In this document: positions 55,760-64,000 of the stretch, in pieces
How the letters are laid out: each line of letters starts with the position of its first letter
Numbering within the stretch: the first letter of the stretch is position 1
DNA from: Lentihominibacter hominis
GTDB lineage: Bacteria > Bacillota > Clostridia > Peptostreptococcales > Anaerovoracaceae
NCBI RefSeq assembly: GCF_014385065.1
Contig: NZ_JACRTA010000002.1
Span: forward strand, 124,001-188,000
Direction of reading: 5' to 3'
Length of the DNA: 64,000 nucleotides
Position numbers and translations under genes: made by a program
Notes under the pieces: generated by a model
Databases searched by the model: none
Told to the model about the DNA's origin: nothing
The model's input: the letters and a program-made list of their open reading frames with translations, nothing else

Positions 55760-56398
55760 ATGGAGCTTTATAAAACAGTCCGAGCGGAAGCAGAGGCAGA
55801 GCAGATAATAGAAAAATCAAGATTTATAGCTCATGTAAAGCCTGTTGTTTCAAAAGAAGATGGCGATGAATTTATTGATTTGATCAGAAAACAATATAAA
55901 GATGCTACCCATAACGTACCTGCCATGGTGATAGGAGATAAGTTTCAGATACAATGGGCCAGTGATGACGGGGAGCCTCAGGGGACGTCAGGAGCGCCTA
56001 TTGTTCAGATGCTGGTCAAAGAGGGGATTACTGATATTGCCGTAGTGGTTACTAGGTATTTCGGCGGGATAAAGCTGGGAACAGGCGGGCTGGTAAGAGC
56101 GTATACCAGCAGCGCTAAGCTTGGCTTGGAAGCGGCGGGTGTATGCCGAGTGTGCGAGATTTGCTTCATGAAGGTAAAAACGGATTACACGTTTCTTGCG
56201 AAAATACAGAATTTATCTGTTGATAGAATAGATGACAGAGAGGGTTTTATGGTAGGTAAAATACAATATAGCGATAAGATCATTATTGATATAATGGCTT
56301 TACCGGAATACAGGAATAATGTTGTGCTTCTTCTGTCAAATATGACATCCGGAACGGCAGAAATATTGGATGAAAAAATAATTAAAGAAAAAATTTAA
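55760..56398 (+). CDS. yigZ: YigZ/IMPACT-family protein
   Basis: A 212-residue protein of the IMPACT/YigZ family. The N-terminal domain has KSRFIAHVKPV near residue 20, KDATHNVPAMV near 47, SDDGEPQGTSGAPI near 71 and VVTRYFGGIKLGTGGLVRAY near 94; a small ferredoxin-like C-terminal domain follows. Family members bind nucleic acid or affect translation, but their role in bacteria is not settled. It follows hflX by two bases and shares its transcript. Confidence 0.93.
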   Translation: MELYKTVRAEAEAEQIIEKSRFIAHVKPVVSKEDGDEFIDLIRKQYKDATHNVPAMVIGDKFQIQWASDDGEPQGTSGAPIVQMLVKEGITDIAVVVTRYFGGIKLGTGGLVRAYTSSAKLGLEAAGVCRVCEICFMKVKTDYTFLAKIQNLSVDRIDDREGFMVGKIQYSDKIIIDIMALPEYRNNVVLLLSNMTSGTAEILDEKIIKEKI

Positions 56399-56405
56399 AA
56401 AAATG

Positions 56406-56434
56406 TTGACATATTAGAGAACATACTGTATAGT
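56406..56434 (+). promoter_or_regulatory. Promoter of the tRNA cluster
   Basis: TTGACA at 56406-56411, 17 bases, TATAGT at 56429-56434, about 35 bases before the first tRNA. One of the best promoters in the window. Confidence 0.85.
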
Positions 56435-56469
56435 AAGTAAATGTGTCGAGCAAGACATTTAAAGGGTGT

Positions 56470-56545
56470 GGGCGCTTAGCTCAGCTGGGAGAGCACCTGC
56501 CTTACAAGCAGGGGGTCATAGGTTCGAGCCCTATAGCGCCCACCA
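56470..56545 (+). tRNA. tRNA-Val (TAC)
   Basis: Acceptor GGGCGCT pairs with AGCGCCC; anticodon loop CTTACAA; T arm GGTTCGAGCC; CCA encoded. First gene of the cluster. Confidence 0.97.
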
Positions 56546-56594
56546 AATAATCTGTCGCTGCTGATGAAGTAAGCAGTAAACGCAAAGACGATGC

Positions 56595-56671
56595 GGTCCG
56601 GTAGTTCAGTTGGTTAGAATGCCAGCCTGTCACGCTGGAGGTCGACGGTTCGAGCCCGTTCCGGATCGCCA
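56595..56671 (+). tRNA. tRNA-Asp (GTC)
   Basis: Acceptor GGTCCGG pairs with CCGGATC (one G-U); anticodon in CCTGTCACG; discriminator G; CCA encoded. Confidence 0.97.
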
Positions 56672-56695
56672 ATTTTAAAAAATTGTATATAATAT

Positions 56696-56770
56696 GCTGG
56701 CGTGGCTCAACGGTAGAGCAGCTGATTTGTAATCAGCAGGTTGGGGGTTCGATTCCCTCCGCCAGCTCCA
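56696..56770 (+). tRNA. tRNA-Thr (TGT)
   Basis: Acceptor GCTGGCG pairs with CGCCAGC; anticodon loop TTTGTAA; CCA encoded. 75 bases. Confidence 0.96.
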
Positions 56771-56802
56771 ACTTTTAAACAGAATAAAGCTGTAAAAAAG
56801 AC

Positions 56803-56830
56803 TGGACATTTACCAGAAATATGATATAAT
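56803..56830 (+). promoter_or_regulatory. Internal promoter within the tRNA cluster
   Basis: TGGACA, 16 bases and TATAAT, ending 17 bases before tRNA-Tyr; it would transcribe the downstream twelve tRNAs independently. Confidence 0.55.
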
Positions 56831-56847
56831 AGCAAAGCAGACTTTAT

Positions 56848-56932
56848 CGAGGGATTCCCGAGTGGCCAAAGGGGGCGGACTGTAAATCCGTTAGCTGAGC
56901 TTTCGGTGGTTCGAATCCACCTCCCTCGACCA
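56848..56932 (+). tRNA. tRNA-Tyr (GTA) with C1:G72
   Basis: Type II tRNA with a long variable arm, anticodon loop CTGTAAA, and acceptor CGAGGGA pairing with TCCCTCG; discriminator A and CCA encoded. The first pair is C1:G72, whereas bacterial tyrosine tRNAs normally have G1:C72. Confidence 0.95.
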
Positions 56933-56938
56933 ATATAT

Positions 56939-57013
56939 GCGGAAGTGGCTCAGGGGTAGAGCATCGCCTTGCCAAGGCGAGGGTCGCGAGTTCGAATCTC
57001 GTCTTCCGCTCCA
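56939..57013 (+). tRNA. tRNA-Gly (GCC)
   Basis: Acceptor GCGGAAG pairs with CTTCCGC; anticodon loop TTGCCAA; CCA encoded. Confidence 0.97.
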
Positions 57014-57018
57014 ATTTT

Positions 57019-57092
<74 letters not shown>

Positions 57093-57101
57093 ATTTTTTA
57101 A

Positions 57102-57178
57102 GGGCTCATAGCTCAGCTGGATAGAGCAACGGCCTTCTAAGCCGTGTGTCCGGGGTTCGAATCCCTGTGGGCTCGCCA
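57102..57178 (+). tRNA. tRNA-Arg (TCT)
   Basis: Acceptor GGGCTCA pairs with TGGGCTC allowing G-U pairs; anticodon loop CTTCTAA; discriminator G; CCA encoded. Confidence 0.95.
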
Positions 57179-57189
57179 TTTTTTTAAGA

Positions 57190-57265
57190 TGGGGTATAGC
57201 CAAGTCGGTAAGGCAACGGACTTTGACTCCGTCATGCGTAGGTTCGAGTCCTGCTACCCCAGCCA
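57190..57265 (+). tRNA. tRNA-Gln (TTG)
   Basis: Acceptor TGGGGTA pairs with TACCCCA; anticodon loop CTTTGAC; discriminator G; CCA encoded. Confidence 0.97.
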
Positions 57266-57269
57266 ACAT

Positions 57270-57345
57270 GACCCATTAGCTCAGTCGGCAGAGCACTTGA
57301 CTTTTAATCAAGGTGTCCGGAGTTCGAATCTCCGATGGGTCACCA
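57270..57345 (+). tRNA. tRNA-Lys (TTT)
   Basis: Acceptor GACCCAT pairs with ATGGGTC; anticodon loop CTTTTAA; CCA encoded. Confidence 0.97.
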
Positions 57346-57404
57346 TTACATAGGCATGGGGTCATCTGGAAAATAGGAACACGGACTTACCATAGAAAGC
57401 ATGA

Positions 57405-57493
57405 GGAGAGGTGTCCGAGTGGTTTAAGGAGCTGGTCTTGAAAACCAGTGACTCCGAAAGGGGCCGTGGGTTCGAATCCCACCCTCTCCGCCA
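57405..57493 (+). tRNA. tRNA-Ser (TGA)
   Basis: Type II tRNA with a long variable arm; acceptor GGAGAGG pairs with CCTCTCC; anticodon loop CTTGAAA; discriminator G; CCA encoded. Confidence 0.96.
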
Positions 57494-57556
57494 CATATGC
57501 GAAAGCTGATATTGGTGGATACCGCATGAAAAGTTAATAAGAGTTTAGTTTAGCCT

Positions 57557-57649
<93 letters not shown>

Positions 57650-57686
57650 CATTGCGAAGCGGGTTTAGTAAACGTTTCGCAGTCAT

Positions 57687-57762
57687 AGGGGTATAGCTCA
57701 GTTGGTAGAGCAGTGGTCTCCAAAACCACGTGCCGTGGGTTCGAATCCTACTGCCCCTGCCA
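57687..57762 (+). tRNA. tRNA-Trp (CCA)
   Basis: Acceptor AGGGGTA pairs with TGCCCCT (one G-U); anticodon loop CTCCAAA; discriminator G; CCA end encoded. Confidence 0.96.
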
Positions 57763-57779
57763 AATAACTAAACATATAT

Positions 57780-57856
57780 CGGGGTGTAGCGCAGTTTGGT
57801 AGCGCAACTGGTTTGGGACCAGTGGGCCGCGGGTTCAAATCCTGCCACCCCGACCA
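57780..57856 (+). tRNA. tRNA-Pro (TGG)
   Basis: Acceptor CGGGGTG pairs with CACCCCG; anticodon loop TTTGGGA; T arm with TTCAAAT; CCA encoded. Confidence 0.97.
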
Positions 57857-57873
57857 TTAATCCAACAACAGAT

Positions 57874-57950
57874 GGGCCATTAGCTCAGTTGGTCAGAGCG
57901 TCCGGCTCATAACCGGCAGGTCCGGGGTTCAAGTCCCTGATGGCCCACCA
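57874..57950 (+). tRNA. tRNA with CAT anticodon (elongator Met or Ile2)
   Basis: Acceptor GGGCCAT pairs with ATGGCCC; anticodon loop CTCATAA; CCA encoded. The paired first base excludes an initiator tRNA. Elongator Met and lysidine-modified Ile2 share this anticodon and cannot be separated safely by eye. Confidence 0.93.
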
Positions 57951-57970
57951 TAATATTGTATAAGTAGTTT

Positions 57971-58046
57971 GCCCAGATAGCTCAGTTGGTAGAGCAGGGG
58001 ACTGAAAATCCCCGTGTCCTTGGTTCGATTCCGAGTCTGGGCACCA
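57971..58046 (+). tRNA. tRNA-Phe (GAA)
   Basis: Acceptor GCCCAGA pairs with TCTGGGC; anticodon loop CTGAAAA; CCA encoded. Last of 15 tRNAs, followed by a terminator. Confidence 0.97.
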
Positions 58047-58056
58047 CTTATTTATA

Positions 58057-58098
58057 AAAATAATCTCTTGCTGACTCTGTCCGAGGGATTATTTTTTT
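58057..58098 (+). terminator. Terminator of the tRNA cluster
   Basis: AAATAATCTC pairs with GAGGGATTATTT across a loop and is followed by TTTTT. Confidence 0.85.
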
Positions 58099-58154
58099 CT
58101 GACTTAATTGAAGATGTTATGGCGGCTGTTTGTTTCTGAAAAGGGGGAATAGAG

Positions 58155-58544
58155 ATGAATCTTCTGGCTGTATTCAGCCTTGCGTTGTTGCCGGTGAAAA
58201 GTGTCAGAGAAGGAATTATGCTGGGTATGGATTTTAGACTTCCTATATGGGAAAGTTATTTGATGGTTGTGTTAGGTGTATTACTACCTGTTCCTTTTCT
58301 TCTCATTGTTTTTAATGTTATAGTACATCATTTTGGTTTAGGTGAGAAAATCGGAAGAAAACTACCTGTAAAGAAGGAGTTTATAGTGCTGATATTGACA
58401 TCTGTACCTTTTCTTCCCGGTATGACATGGATAGGGGCAGCAGTAGCTGCAGTCTCAGGGGTGTCAATAAAGAAATCTCTGGCAGTAATCTGTCTCGGGG
58501 CTCTCGTGTCAACCGGGGCAGCGTTGGCGATATCGTTAGCATAG
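58155..58544 (+). CDS. Small membrane protein of the COG2426 (small multidrug export-like) family
   Basis: A 129-residue hydrophobic protein with about four helices. The central LPVKSVREGIMLGM near residue 17, the hydrophilic loop KIGRKLPVKKEF, and the closing FLPGMTWIGAAVAAVSGV with LGALVSTGAA match the COG2426 family, which Pfam names small multidrug export without solid proof of transport. AAAGGGGGA precedes the ATG. It ends 17 bases before tdk and is probably cotranscribed. Confidence 0.8.
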   Translation: MNLLAVFSLALLPVKSVREGIMLGMDFRLPIWESYLMVVLGVLLPVPFLLIVFNVIVHHFGLGEKIGRKLPVKKEFIVLILTSVPFLPGMTWIGAAVAAVSGVSIKKSLAVICLGALVSTGAALAISLA

Positions 58545-58561
58545 GCAGACGGGGAGGTAAA

Positions 58562-59146
58562 ATGGCACAATTATATTACAGATACAGTACGATGAATGCT
58601 GGTAAATCTATCGAAGTTATTAAAGTTGCGTATAATTATGAAGAACGAGGAAAACGGGTCTTGGCATTGGTACCGGGTATAGATAACAGATATGGCAAAG
58701 GGAAGATAACTTCCCGTGTGGGTCTGAGCAGAGAAGCGACTATAGTTAACGAGAATACAAATATATTAGAGATATTCATGCGCGAAAATGACAGGAAGAC
58801 TATAGACTGCGTAGTGATTGACGAATGCCAGTTTCTCAAAAGACATCATGTGGAAGAACTTGTGGAGATAGTAGATAGTTTTAATATACCTGTACTGGCT
58901 TACGGTCTAAAAAACGACTTTAAAAATGAACTTTTTGAAGGATCTTATTATATGCTTATATATGCTGATAAGATAGAGGAAATTAAAACAATTTGCTGGT
59001 GCGGAAGAAAAGCTACTATGGTAGCCAGAGTTATTGACGGAAAGTTTGTCAAAAGCGGTGAGCAGATTATGGTGGGCGGCAATGATATGTACGTCTCTCT
59101 TTGCAGAAAGCATTATAATGAAGGGCGTATAGGCCCTAAGGAGTGA
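58562..59146 (+). CDS. tdk: Thymidine kinase (type II)
   Basis: Phosphorylates thymidine with ATP for salvage. The 194-residue protein has the P loop STMNAGKS near residue 8, the catalytic Glu in VIDECQFLKRHHVEEL near 82, the substrate lid VLAYGLKNDFKNELFEG near 108 and the zinc-binding tail CWCGRKA and CRKHY. The ATG at 58562 follows GGGGAGG; a longer in-frame extension upstream lies inside the preceding gene. Its 3' end overlaps the convergent radical SAM gene by 11 bp. Confidence 0.96.
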   Translation: MAQLYYRYSTMNAGKSIEVIKVAYNYEERGKRVLALVPGIDNRYGKGKITSRVGLSREATIVNENTNILEIFMRENDRKTIDCVVIDECQFLKRHHVEELVEIVDSFNIPVLAYGLKNDFKNELFEGSYYMLIYADKIEEIKTICWCGRKATMVARVIDGKFVKSGEQIMVGGNDMYVSLCRKHYNEGRIGPKE

Positions 59147-60095
59147 TGTGGGAGTTTTTCCCCTGCCACGTATTTCTCTGTTTTAAGGTTTTGTGGATCT
59201 TATTTAATACTGTTCGTTTTCTATAACTCCATGAAGGTGAGATCAGCGTTGATCTGGGTGCATCTCCGGAGATTCTGTGAAGTGTTATATCGGGAGGTAT
59301 TAGTTCAAGTGCTGATATTATAAGATCTATATAATCGTCAATATTTTCAAATGATACATAGTCGGGATACAATATTTCCATTTGAGAACCTTTGACAAGG
59401 TTGAGCATGTGGAGTTTTATCCCGAATATTTTTTTTGAGCAGATATGTTTTACAGAATCAAGCATCATACTTTCGGTTTCTCCCGGGAGTCCCATAATTA
59501 AATGAGTTACTGTTCGTATATTTCCGGAGATCAGCCTGTCGACAGCGTCATCGTAATCTTTTATCGTATAACATAAATTCATCTTTTCTGCGGTTATTTC
59601 ATGAATAGTCTGAAGACCTAATTCTACCCACATAAATGTTTTTCTGTTTATTTCTGAAAGAAGATCTATGATGCCGTCGGACAGACAGTCAGGTCTTGTT
59701 GCTATGGCGATTCCAACCACATCGGGATGCTTTAGGGCAGCATAGAATTTGCTTTTGAGTTCTTCTACAGGAGCATAGGTATTGGTATGGCTTTGAAAAT
59801 ATGCTATGTATTTAGCTTGTGGCCATTTATCAGATAAAAGTTTTATCTGGCTGTTGAGATCTGATGTTATATCTCCTGATCCGGAGGCAGTATCTCCTGA
59901 TCCACTTGCCGAACAGAAAAGACAGCCGCCTGTTCCTTTGCTTCCATCTCTGTTAGGGCATGTGAATCCACCGTCAAGGGAGAGTTTGACTATTTTTCCC
60001 CCGAACTTTTTCTTGAGGTATGTACTGATGGTGTTGATCCGAAGTTCCTGACCGTCAGAACTGTCAAAAATCAGAGGGGTATGGATATTTTTCAT
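59136..60095 (-). CDS. Radical SAM protein of the YhcC/TIGR01212 family
   Basis: A 319-residue radical SAM protein. The cluster motif is not the plain CX3CX2C: it reads CPNRDGSKGTGGCLFC near residues 46-61, the spacing typical of the YhcC family. MGLPGETESMM near 200 is the SAM-binding region. The role is unknown. Just after the cluster motif the sequence SGSGDTASGSGD holds a small tandem duplication. GGAG precedes the ATG in the correct orientation. It diverges from queH. Confidence 0.9.
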   Translation of the reverse strand: MKNIHTPLIFDSSDGQELRINTISTYLKKKFGGKIVKLSLDGGFTCPNRDGSKGTGGCLFCSASGSGDTASGSGDITSDLNSQIKLLSDKWPQAKYIAYFQSHTNTYAPVEELKSKFYAALKHPDVVGIAIATRPDCLSDGIIDLLSEINRKTFMWVELGLQTIHEITAEKMNLCYTIKDYDDAVDRLISGNIRTVTHLIMGLPGETESMMLDSVKHICSKKIFGIKLHMLNLVKGSQMEILYPDYVSFENIDDYIDLIISALELIPPDITLHRISGDAPRSTLISPSWSYRKRTVLNKIHKTLKQRNTWQGKNSHITP

Positions 60096-60168
60096 TGTCG
60101 CTTTCTCCTTTAAAAATTCGTTATAAGTTCATTTTCAATAGTTTAAATATATGATATAATAAACCATT

Positions 60169-60813
60169 ATGATTGTGAGTAACAAGTGTTTGTTGGAAAA
60201 TGAAAAAAATTTCATACTGGAAGATGATTTTAATGAGACTGTCAGAAAGCCCAGACTTTTACTGCACAGTTGCTGCGGACCATGCAGTACAGCTGTAGTG
60301 GAACGGCTTGTTGATGAATTTGAGATTACAGTATTTTTTTATAATCCGTGTATAACGGAAGAACAGGAATATCAAAAAAGACGTGCTGCTCAGATAGAGT
60401 TTATAGATCAATTCAACAGAGAGAATATCGGAATTGCGAAAATAGGCTTTGCGGAAGGAAATTACAGACCTAAAGAGTTTATAACAGCGGTAGAAGGGCT
60501 GGAAAATGAGCCTGAAGGGGGAGCGAGGTGTCGTGTATGCTTCAGCCAGAGACTGGAAAAAACTGCAGAAAGCGCAAGTCTTTCGGGATATGATTGTTTT
60601 GGCACAACATTAACGGTGAGTCCTCATAAAGATTTCAAAGTGATTTCCGTACTGGGAAGAGAATTAGCGGCGCGGTATGGGATTTCATTTCTCGACAGAG
60701 ATTTCAAGAAAAAGGATGGATTCAAACGTTCGGTGGAACTTTCGAAAAAATATGGACTGTACCGCCAGAATTATTGTGGCTGCAAGTATTCAAAGCGTGA
60801 GGGAGATGATTGA
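60169..60813 (+). CDS. queH: Epoxyqueuosine reductase QueH
   Basis: A 214-residue iron-sulfur protein that performs the final reduction of epoxyqueuosine to queuosine in tRNA, replacing QueG. The metal and cluster cysteines are in [14 protein letters not shown] near residue 33, [11 protein letters not shown] near 62, and [14 protein letters not shown] near 122, then [11 protein letters not shown] at the end. Spacing and length agree with the QueH (formerly DUF208) family. It is followed at once by asnA. Confidence 0.94.
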   Translation: MIVSNKCLLENEKNFILEDDFNETVRKPRLLLHSCCGPCSTAVVERLVDEFEITVFFYNPCITEEQEYQKRRAAQIEFIDQFNRENIGIAKIGFAEGNYRPKEFITAVEGLENEPEGGARCRVCFSQRLEKTAESASLSGYDCFGTTLTVSPHKDFKVISVLGRELAARYGISFLDRDFKKKDGFKRSVELSKKYGLYRQNYCGCKYSKREGDD

Positions 60814-60814
60814 T

Positions 60815-61825
60815 ATGCATGAACTGATTATACCTAAGAACTATACACCTTTTATTGATTATATGGAAAGTCAGAGGGCTATAAAGAAAATCAAAGATTT
60901 CTTTCAGCAGGAATTGGCATATGGTCTGAGATTGAGACGGGTATCGGCCCCTCTGTTTGTTGCTCCTGAAACAGGCCTTAACGATAATCTTAATGGTGTA
61001 GAACGAACGGTGAGTTTTACTGTTAAAGATATGGGAGAAAAAACTGTCGAAATAGTTCAGTCTTTGGCGAAGTGGAAGCGAATGGCCTTGGGTAAATATA
61101 ATTTTAAGCCCGGAACGGGGCTGTATACTGATATGAATGCCATAAGACGTGATGAAGAACTGGATAATCTCCATTCTATATATGTTGATCAGTGGGACTG
61201 GGAAAAGGTTATCAATAAAGAGGACCGTACGGAAGAGTATCTGGAAGAAACCGTAGTGACGCTTTACAATGCCATTAAGAATCTCAATGATTATGTTAAC
61301 AGGCTTTATAATGAATTAAAAACAGAGCTCCCTAATGAGATATTTTTTATAACATCTCAAGAACTGGAAAATATGTATCCGGAAAAGACGCCTAAGGAGC
61401 GTGAAGATGCCATAACAAAGGAAAAGAGGGCTGTTTTCATCAAGAAAATAGGAGGTGTACTTAAATCCGGACAGAGGCATGACGGAAGAGCTCCCGACTA
61501 TGATGACTGGGAATTGAACGGAGATATAATTTTATGGAATGATGTTCTCGATCGTTCATTTGAGATTTCTTCTATGGGGATACGAGTAGATGAAAGGGCT
61601 ATGGATAGACAGCTTAAGGAAGCCGGTGCAGATGACAGAAGGAATATGGCGTTTCATAAAAAAATATTGAACAGAGAGTTGCCTTATACTATAGGCGGGG
61701 GAATAGGGCAGAGCAGGCTCTGTATGTATTTTTTAAGAAAGGCGCATATAGGAGAAGTTCAGGCGTCCATATGGCCTGAAGAAATGATTGAGGAGTGTAA
61801 GGAAAATGATATTTTCCTTCTGTAG
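60815..61825 (+). CDS. asnA: Aspartate-ammonia ligase AsnA
   Basis: Makes asparagine from aspartate, ammonia and ATP. The 336-residue class II synthetase-like enzyme has [19 protein letters not shown] near residue 40, [14 protein letters not shown] near 90, [15 protein letters not shown] near 107 and the C-terminal [14 protein letters not shown] near 295. Of two ATGs the one at 60815 is preferred: GAGGGA lies eleven bases upstream of it and the family N-terminus starts there; the other (60806) would add three residues. It begins one base after the queH stop. Confidence 0.97.
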   Translation: MHELIIPKNYTPFIDYMESQRAIKKIKDFFQQELAYGLRLRRVSAPLFVAPETGLNDNLNGVERTVSFTVKDMGEKTVEIVQSLAKWKRMALGKYNFKPGTGLYTDMNAIRRDEELDNLHSIYVDQWDWEKVINKEDRTEEYLEETVVTLYNAIKNLNDYVNRLYNELKTELPNEIFFITSQELENMYPEKTPKEREDAITKEKRAVFIKKIGGVLKSGQRHDGRAPDYDDWELNGDIILWNDVLDRSFEISSMGIRVDERAMDRQLKEAGADDRRNMAFHKKILNRELPYTIGGGIGQSRLCMYFLRKAHIGEVQASIWPEEMIEECKENDIFLL

Positions 61826-61828
61826 CTG

Positions 61829-63853
61829 ATGAAATATCTGAATATAGTAATAGATAACAGAAGTGACAGTACAGACAGTTTATATACATATGGATGTAAT
61901 TGTGAAAATGTGTCCGCAGGAAATAAGGTATATGTTCCCTTTGCTAAAGGCAACAGACTGAGAGAAGGTTATGTGATATCTGTATCATCTCAGGTGACTG
62001 ATGATATGGCAGACAGGCTCAAGTATGTAGAGAAAGTTGATGAGGAGATATCGCTTACGCCTGAGATGATAAGAACTGCAGTGTGGATGAGAAATCGATA
62101 TTTGTGCAGGTATATAGATGCGATAAAGTGTTTTACTCCTGTAGGAAGCAAAGCAAAAAGAGGAGTTCGTAAAGATCCGTTCAGTGAAAGACAGGGAGAA
62201 GAATATTCCTTAAAAAAATTGACTAACCAGCAGACATCTGCGATGGAGCGCATAGGGAATGCTGTGAAAAGAGGAAAACATGATAGATTTCTTATACATG
62301 GTGTTACAGGAAGCGGGAAAACTGAAATATATATTCGAACAGCCGAGATTGTATTAGCTGAGCAGAAAAAAGTTATTGTACTGGTGCCTGAAATATCTCT
62401 TATGACTCAAATAATAGACAGGTTTATAGGTAAATTCGGATATGAGAGTATTGCGGTGCTTCACAGCAGGCTTTCTCTTGGAGAACGGTATGATCAATGG
62501 AAAAAGATCAGAGATGATAAGGTGAAGATAGTAATAGGGGCAAGATCAGCTGTTTTTGCTCCGCTTGAGAACATCGGACTGATAGTGGTGGATGAAGAGC
62601 ATGAGTCAACATATAAATCGGATCACACACCGAAATATGATACTATAGAAGTTGCAGTAAAGCGACTTCAGGATAAGGATAATAAGGGTATATTAATACT
62701 GGGGAGTGCTACTCCGTCCGTATCCACTTACAGCAGAGGAAAAGAGGGCATATATAAGATAATAAAGCTTACAGAAAGATATAATAAAGTTGATATGCCA
62801 CATGTTGCAGTCGTGGATATGAGGGCTGAATTAAAGAACGGAAACAAGTCAATAATCAGCAGAGAACTTTATCGCAAAATGAAAGAAAAGCTTGAAGACG
62901 GGAAGCAGGTTATGCTGTTTCTCAACAGAAGAGGATATTCAACTTTTATATCATGCAGGGAATGCGGATATGTGGCGAAATGCCCTGCTTGCGGACTGTC
63001 TCTTACTTACCATAAGAAGACAGGCAGCGCTGTATGTCATTACTGTGGATACAGTCAGGGTGCATTGAATCGGTGCCCTGAGTGCGGAAGTAAATATATA
63101 AGGTATTTTGGCAGTGGTACGGAAAAAGTAGAGGAAACTATTTTAGAATTGTTTCCTGAATTTTCAGTAGAAAGGATGGATCTTGATTCCGTAAGAAAAA
63201 AAGGGGAGTTGGATCGCAAAATAAGGGATTTCAGAAAAGGAAAGACTGATATTCTTATAGGTACACAGCTTATAGCAAAGGGACTTGATTTTAAAAATGT
63301 AGGCTTGGTTGGGATAATTTCGGCAGATGTTTCATTGAATATACCTGATTTCAGATCTCCTGAGAGAACTCTTCAGCTCATCATCCAAGCTTCGGGACGA
63401 GCAGGCAGAGGAAGTGAGAAAGGCAGTGTGGTGATACAGACATACAGTCCTGAGCATTATGCTCTGGAGTTTGCTTCCAGACAGGATTATGAAGGGTTTT
63501 ACAATACCGAGATACAGTTTAGAAAATATATGGGATATCCACCTTACAGCGATATGTTTCAGATAGTGTTTTCTTCAGATGATCGGGAAGCGGCTCTTGC
63601 TGGAGCAGAGGACTGGTACGAGAGGATAAAGGAGCTTCTTCCGGAAGATGAAAGAGGAAATGTTTTTTCTCCTCAGGAAGCGTATATGAGCAAGATAAAG
63701 GAAACATACAGATTTTCAATGCTCATAAAATGTTTAAGAGGCAAAAGGAAAAAATATTCTGATCTGATAATTTCGCTGAAGGAACAGGACAGAAAAAACA
63801 GAAAGAAAAAATATACAGCGGTAGTAGATATAAATCCATACAGTTTTGTTTAG
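61829..63853 (+). CDS. priA: Primosomal protein N' (PriA helicase)
   Basis: A 674-residue SF2 helicase that restarts stalled replication forks. Walker A is GVTGSGKTE near residue 156, the DEAH box is VVDEEHESTYKSDH near 252, and eight Cys between about 375 and 430 (CRECGYVAKCPACG and CHYCGYSQ with CPECGSKY) bind two zinc ions. Motif VI is QASGRAGRGSEKG near 530. It is at the short end of the family because the N-terminal DNA-binding domain is compact. def follows after 12 bases. Confidence 0.96.
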   Translation: MKYLNIVIDNRSDSTDSLYTYGCNCENVSAGNKVYVPFAKGNRLREGYVISVSSQVTDDMADRLKYVEKVDEEISLTPEMIRTAVWMRNRYLCRYIDAIKCFTPVGSKAKRGVRKDPFSERQGEEYSLKKLTNQQTSAMERIGNAVKRGKHDRFLIHGVTGSGKTEIYIRTAEIVLAEQKKVIVLVPEISLMTQIIDRFIGKFGYESIAVLHSRLSLGERYDQWKKIRDDKVKIVIGARSAVFAPLENIGLIVVDEEHESTYKSDHTPKYDTIEVAVKRLQDKDNKGILILGSATPSVSTYSRGKEGIYKIIKLTERYNKVDMPHVAVVDMRAELKNGNKSIISRELYRKMKEKLEDGKQVMLFLNRRGYSTFISCRECGYVAKCPACGLSLTYHKKTGSAVCHYCGYSQGALNRCPECGSKYIRYFGSGTEKVEETILELFPEFSVERMDLDSVRKKGELDRKIRDFRKGKTDILIGTQLIAKGLDFKNVGLVGIISADVSLNIPDFRSPERTLQLIIQASGRAGRGSEKGSVVIQTYSPEHYALEFASRQDYEGFYNTEIQFRKYMGYPPYSDMFQIVFSSDDREAALAGAEDWYERIKELLPEDERGNVFSPQEAYMSKIKETYRFSMLIKCLRGKRKKYSDLIISLKEQDRKNRKKKYTAVVDINPYSFV

Positions 63854-63865
63854 GAGGAGAGGCTG

Positions 63866-64000
63866 ATGGCACTGAGAAATATAGTAAAAGAAGGCGATGT
63901 TATACTGAGGAAGCATTGCAGAGAAGTGGACAAAGTAGATGACAGAATCAGAATGATACTGGATGATATGGTAGAGACTATGAGAGACGCTAACGGTGTT
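63866..64000 (+). CDS. def: Peptide deformylase, N-terminal part (partial)
   Basis: The first 45 codons of a gene that leaves the window on the right. MALRNIVKEGDVILRKHCRE and the segment ILDDMVETMRDANGV match the N-terminus of peptide deformylase, where GVGLAAPQVG follows. It removes the formyl group from new proteins. GGAGGAGAG precedes the ATG. Position directly after priA is standard, usually followed by fmt. Confidence 0.93.
   Translation, partial: MALRNIVKEGDVILRKHCREVDKVDDRIRMILDDMVETMRDANGV

Noticed and set aside
59870..59915. Frameshift or damage in the radical SAM gene at the SGSGD repeat
   Set aside because: The small tandem repeat is in frame and the protein keeps normal length and motifs, so it is only a local duplication.

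Overview
The window is one continuous, gene-dense chromosomal segment from an A+T-rich, low-GC Gram-positive anaerobe of the Clostridia type. The evidence is CodY, HslVU, a YunB-type sporulation protein (so probably a spore former), the cdaA-cdaR-glmM-glmS block, a ferredoxin-nitroreductase fusion, a K+-dependent membrane pyrophosphatase, AsnA, QueH and strong AGGAGG ribosome binding sites. Sigma-54 beside the glycolytic genes is also clostridial. Family-level placement (for example the Anaerovorax/Family XIII group) is a guess. I see no phage, insertion sequence, CRISPR array, rRNA or known defence system.

Layout. 1-7240: the recD2 3' end, comF, a long structured RNA identified here as the raiA-motif RNA, hpf (raiA), then the c-di-AMP and amino-sugar operon cdaA-cdaR-glmM-glmS. 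7310-14227: a SAH hydrolase, an AraC-type regulator and a probable catabolic operon (APC permease, YtcJ-like amidohydrolase, creatinase-like M24 protein). 14329-24141: gltX, the metal-efflux pair cadC-cadA, a ferredoxin-nitroreductase, a GntR/ABC-transporter operon with a clear operator, ferritin and an NCS1 permease. 24301-27292: nth, a SEC-C protein, an ACT-less homoserine dehydrogenase and trmL. 27366-35784: rpoN followed by gap-pgk-tpiA-eno, secG and hppA. 35904-39509: a small membrane protein, an XRE regulator, a lipoprotein, rnr and a CBS protein. 39586-43914: two TrkH potassium channels and TrkA. 44056-56398: an MBL hydrolase, a HAD phosphatase, yraN-comM-dprA-topA-hslV-hslU, codY, yunB, hflX and an IMPACT-family gene. 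56470-58046: a 15-gene tRNA cluster. 58155-64000: a small membrane protein, tdk, a radical SAM protein, queH, asnA, priA and the start of def.

How the parts connect. CdaA makes c-di-AMP, which in Firmicutes commonly binds RCK_C domains of potassium transport regulators, and this window also carries a TrkA/TrkH system. The raiA RNA sits immediately upstream of the ribosome hibernation factor gene. Sigma-54 has a near-consensus -24/-12 element directly in front of its own gene. CodY has a CodY-box-like site upstream of its promoter.

The items most worth a second look are the raiA RNA with the duplicated hairpin element just before it, the creatinase-like operon whose M24 protein lacks part of the metal site, the tRNA-Tyr with a C1:G72 pair, and the sigma-54-type element before rpoN. 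Most of the rest is well-conserved housekeeping DNA. All calls come from reading the sequence; no database search was run.
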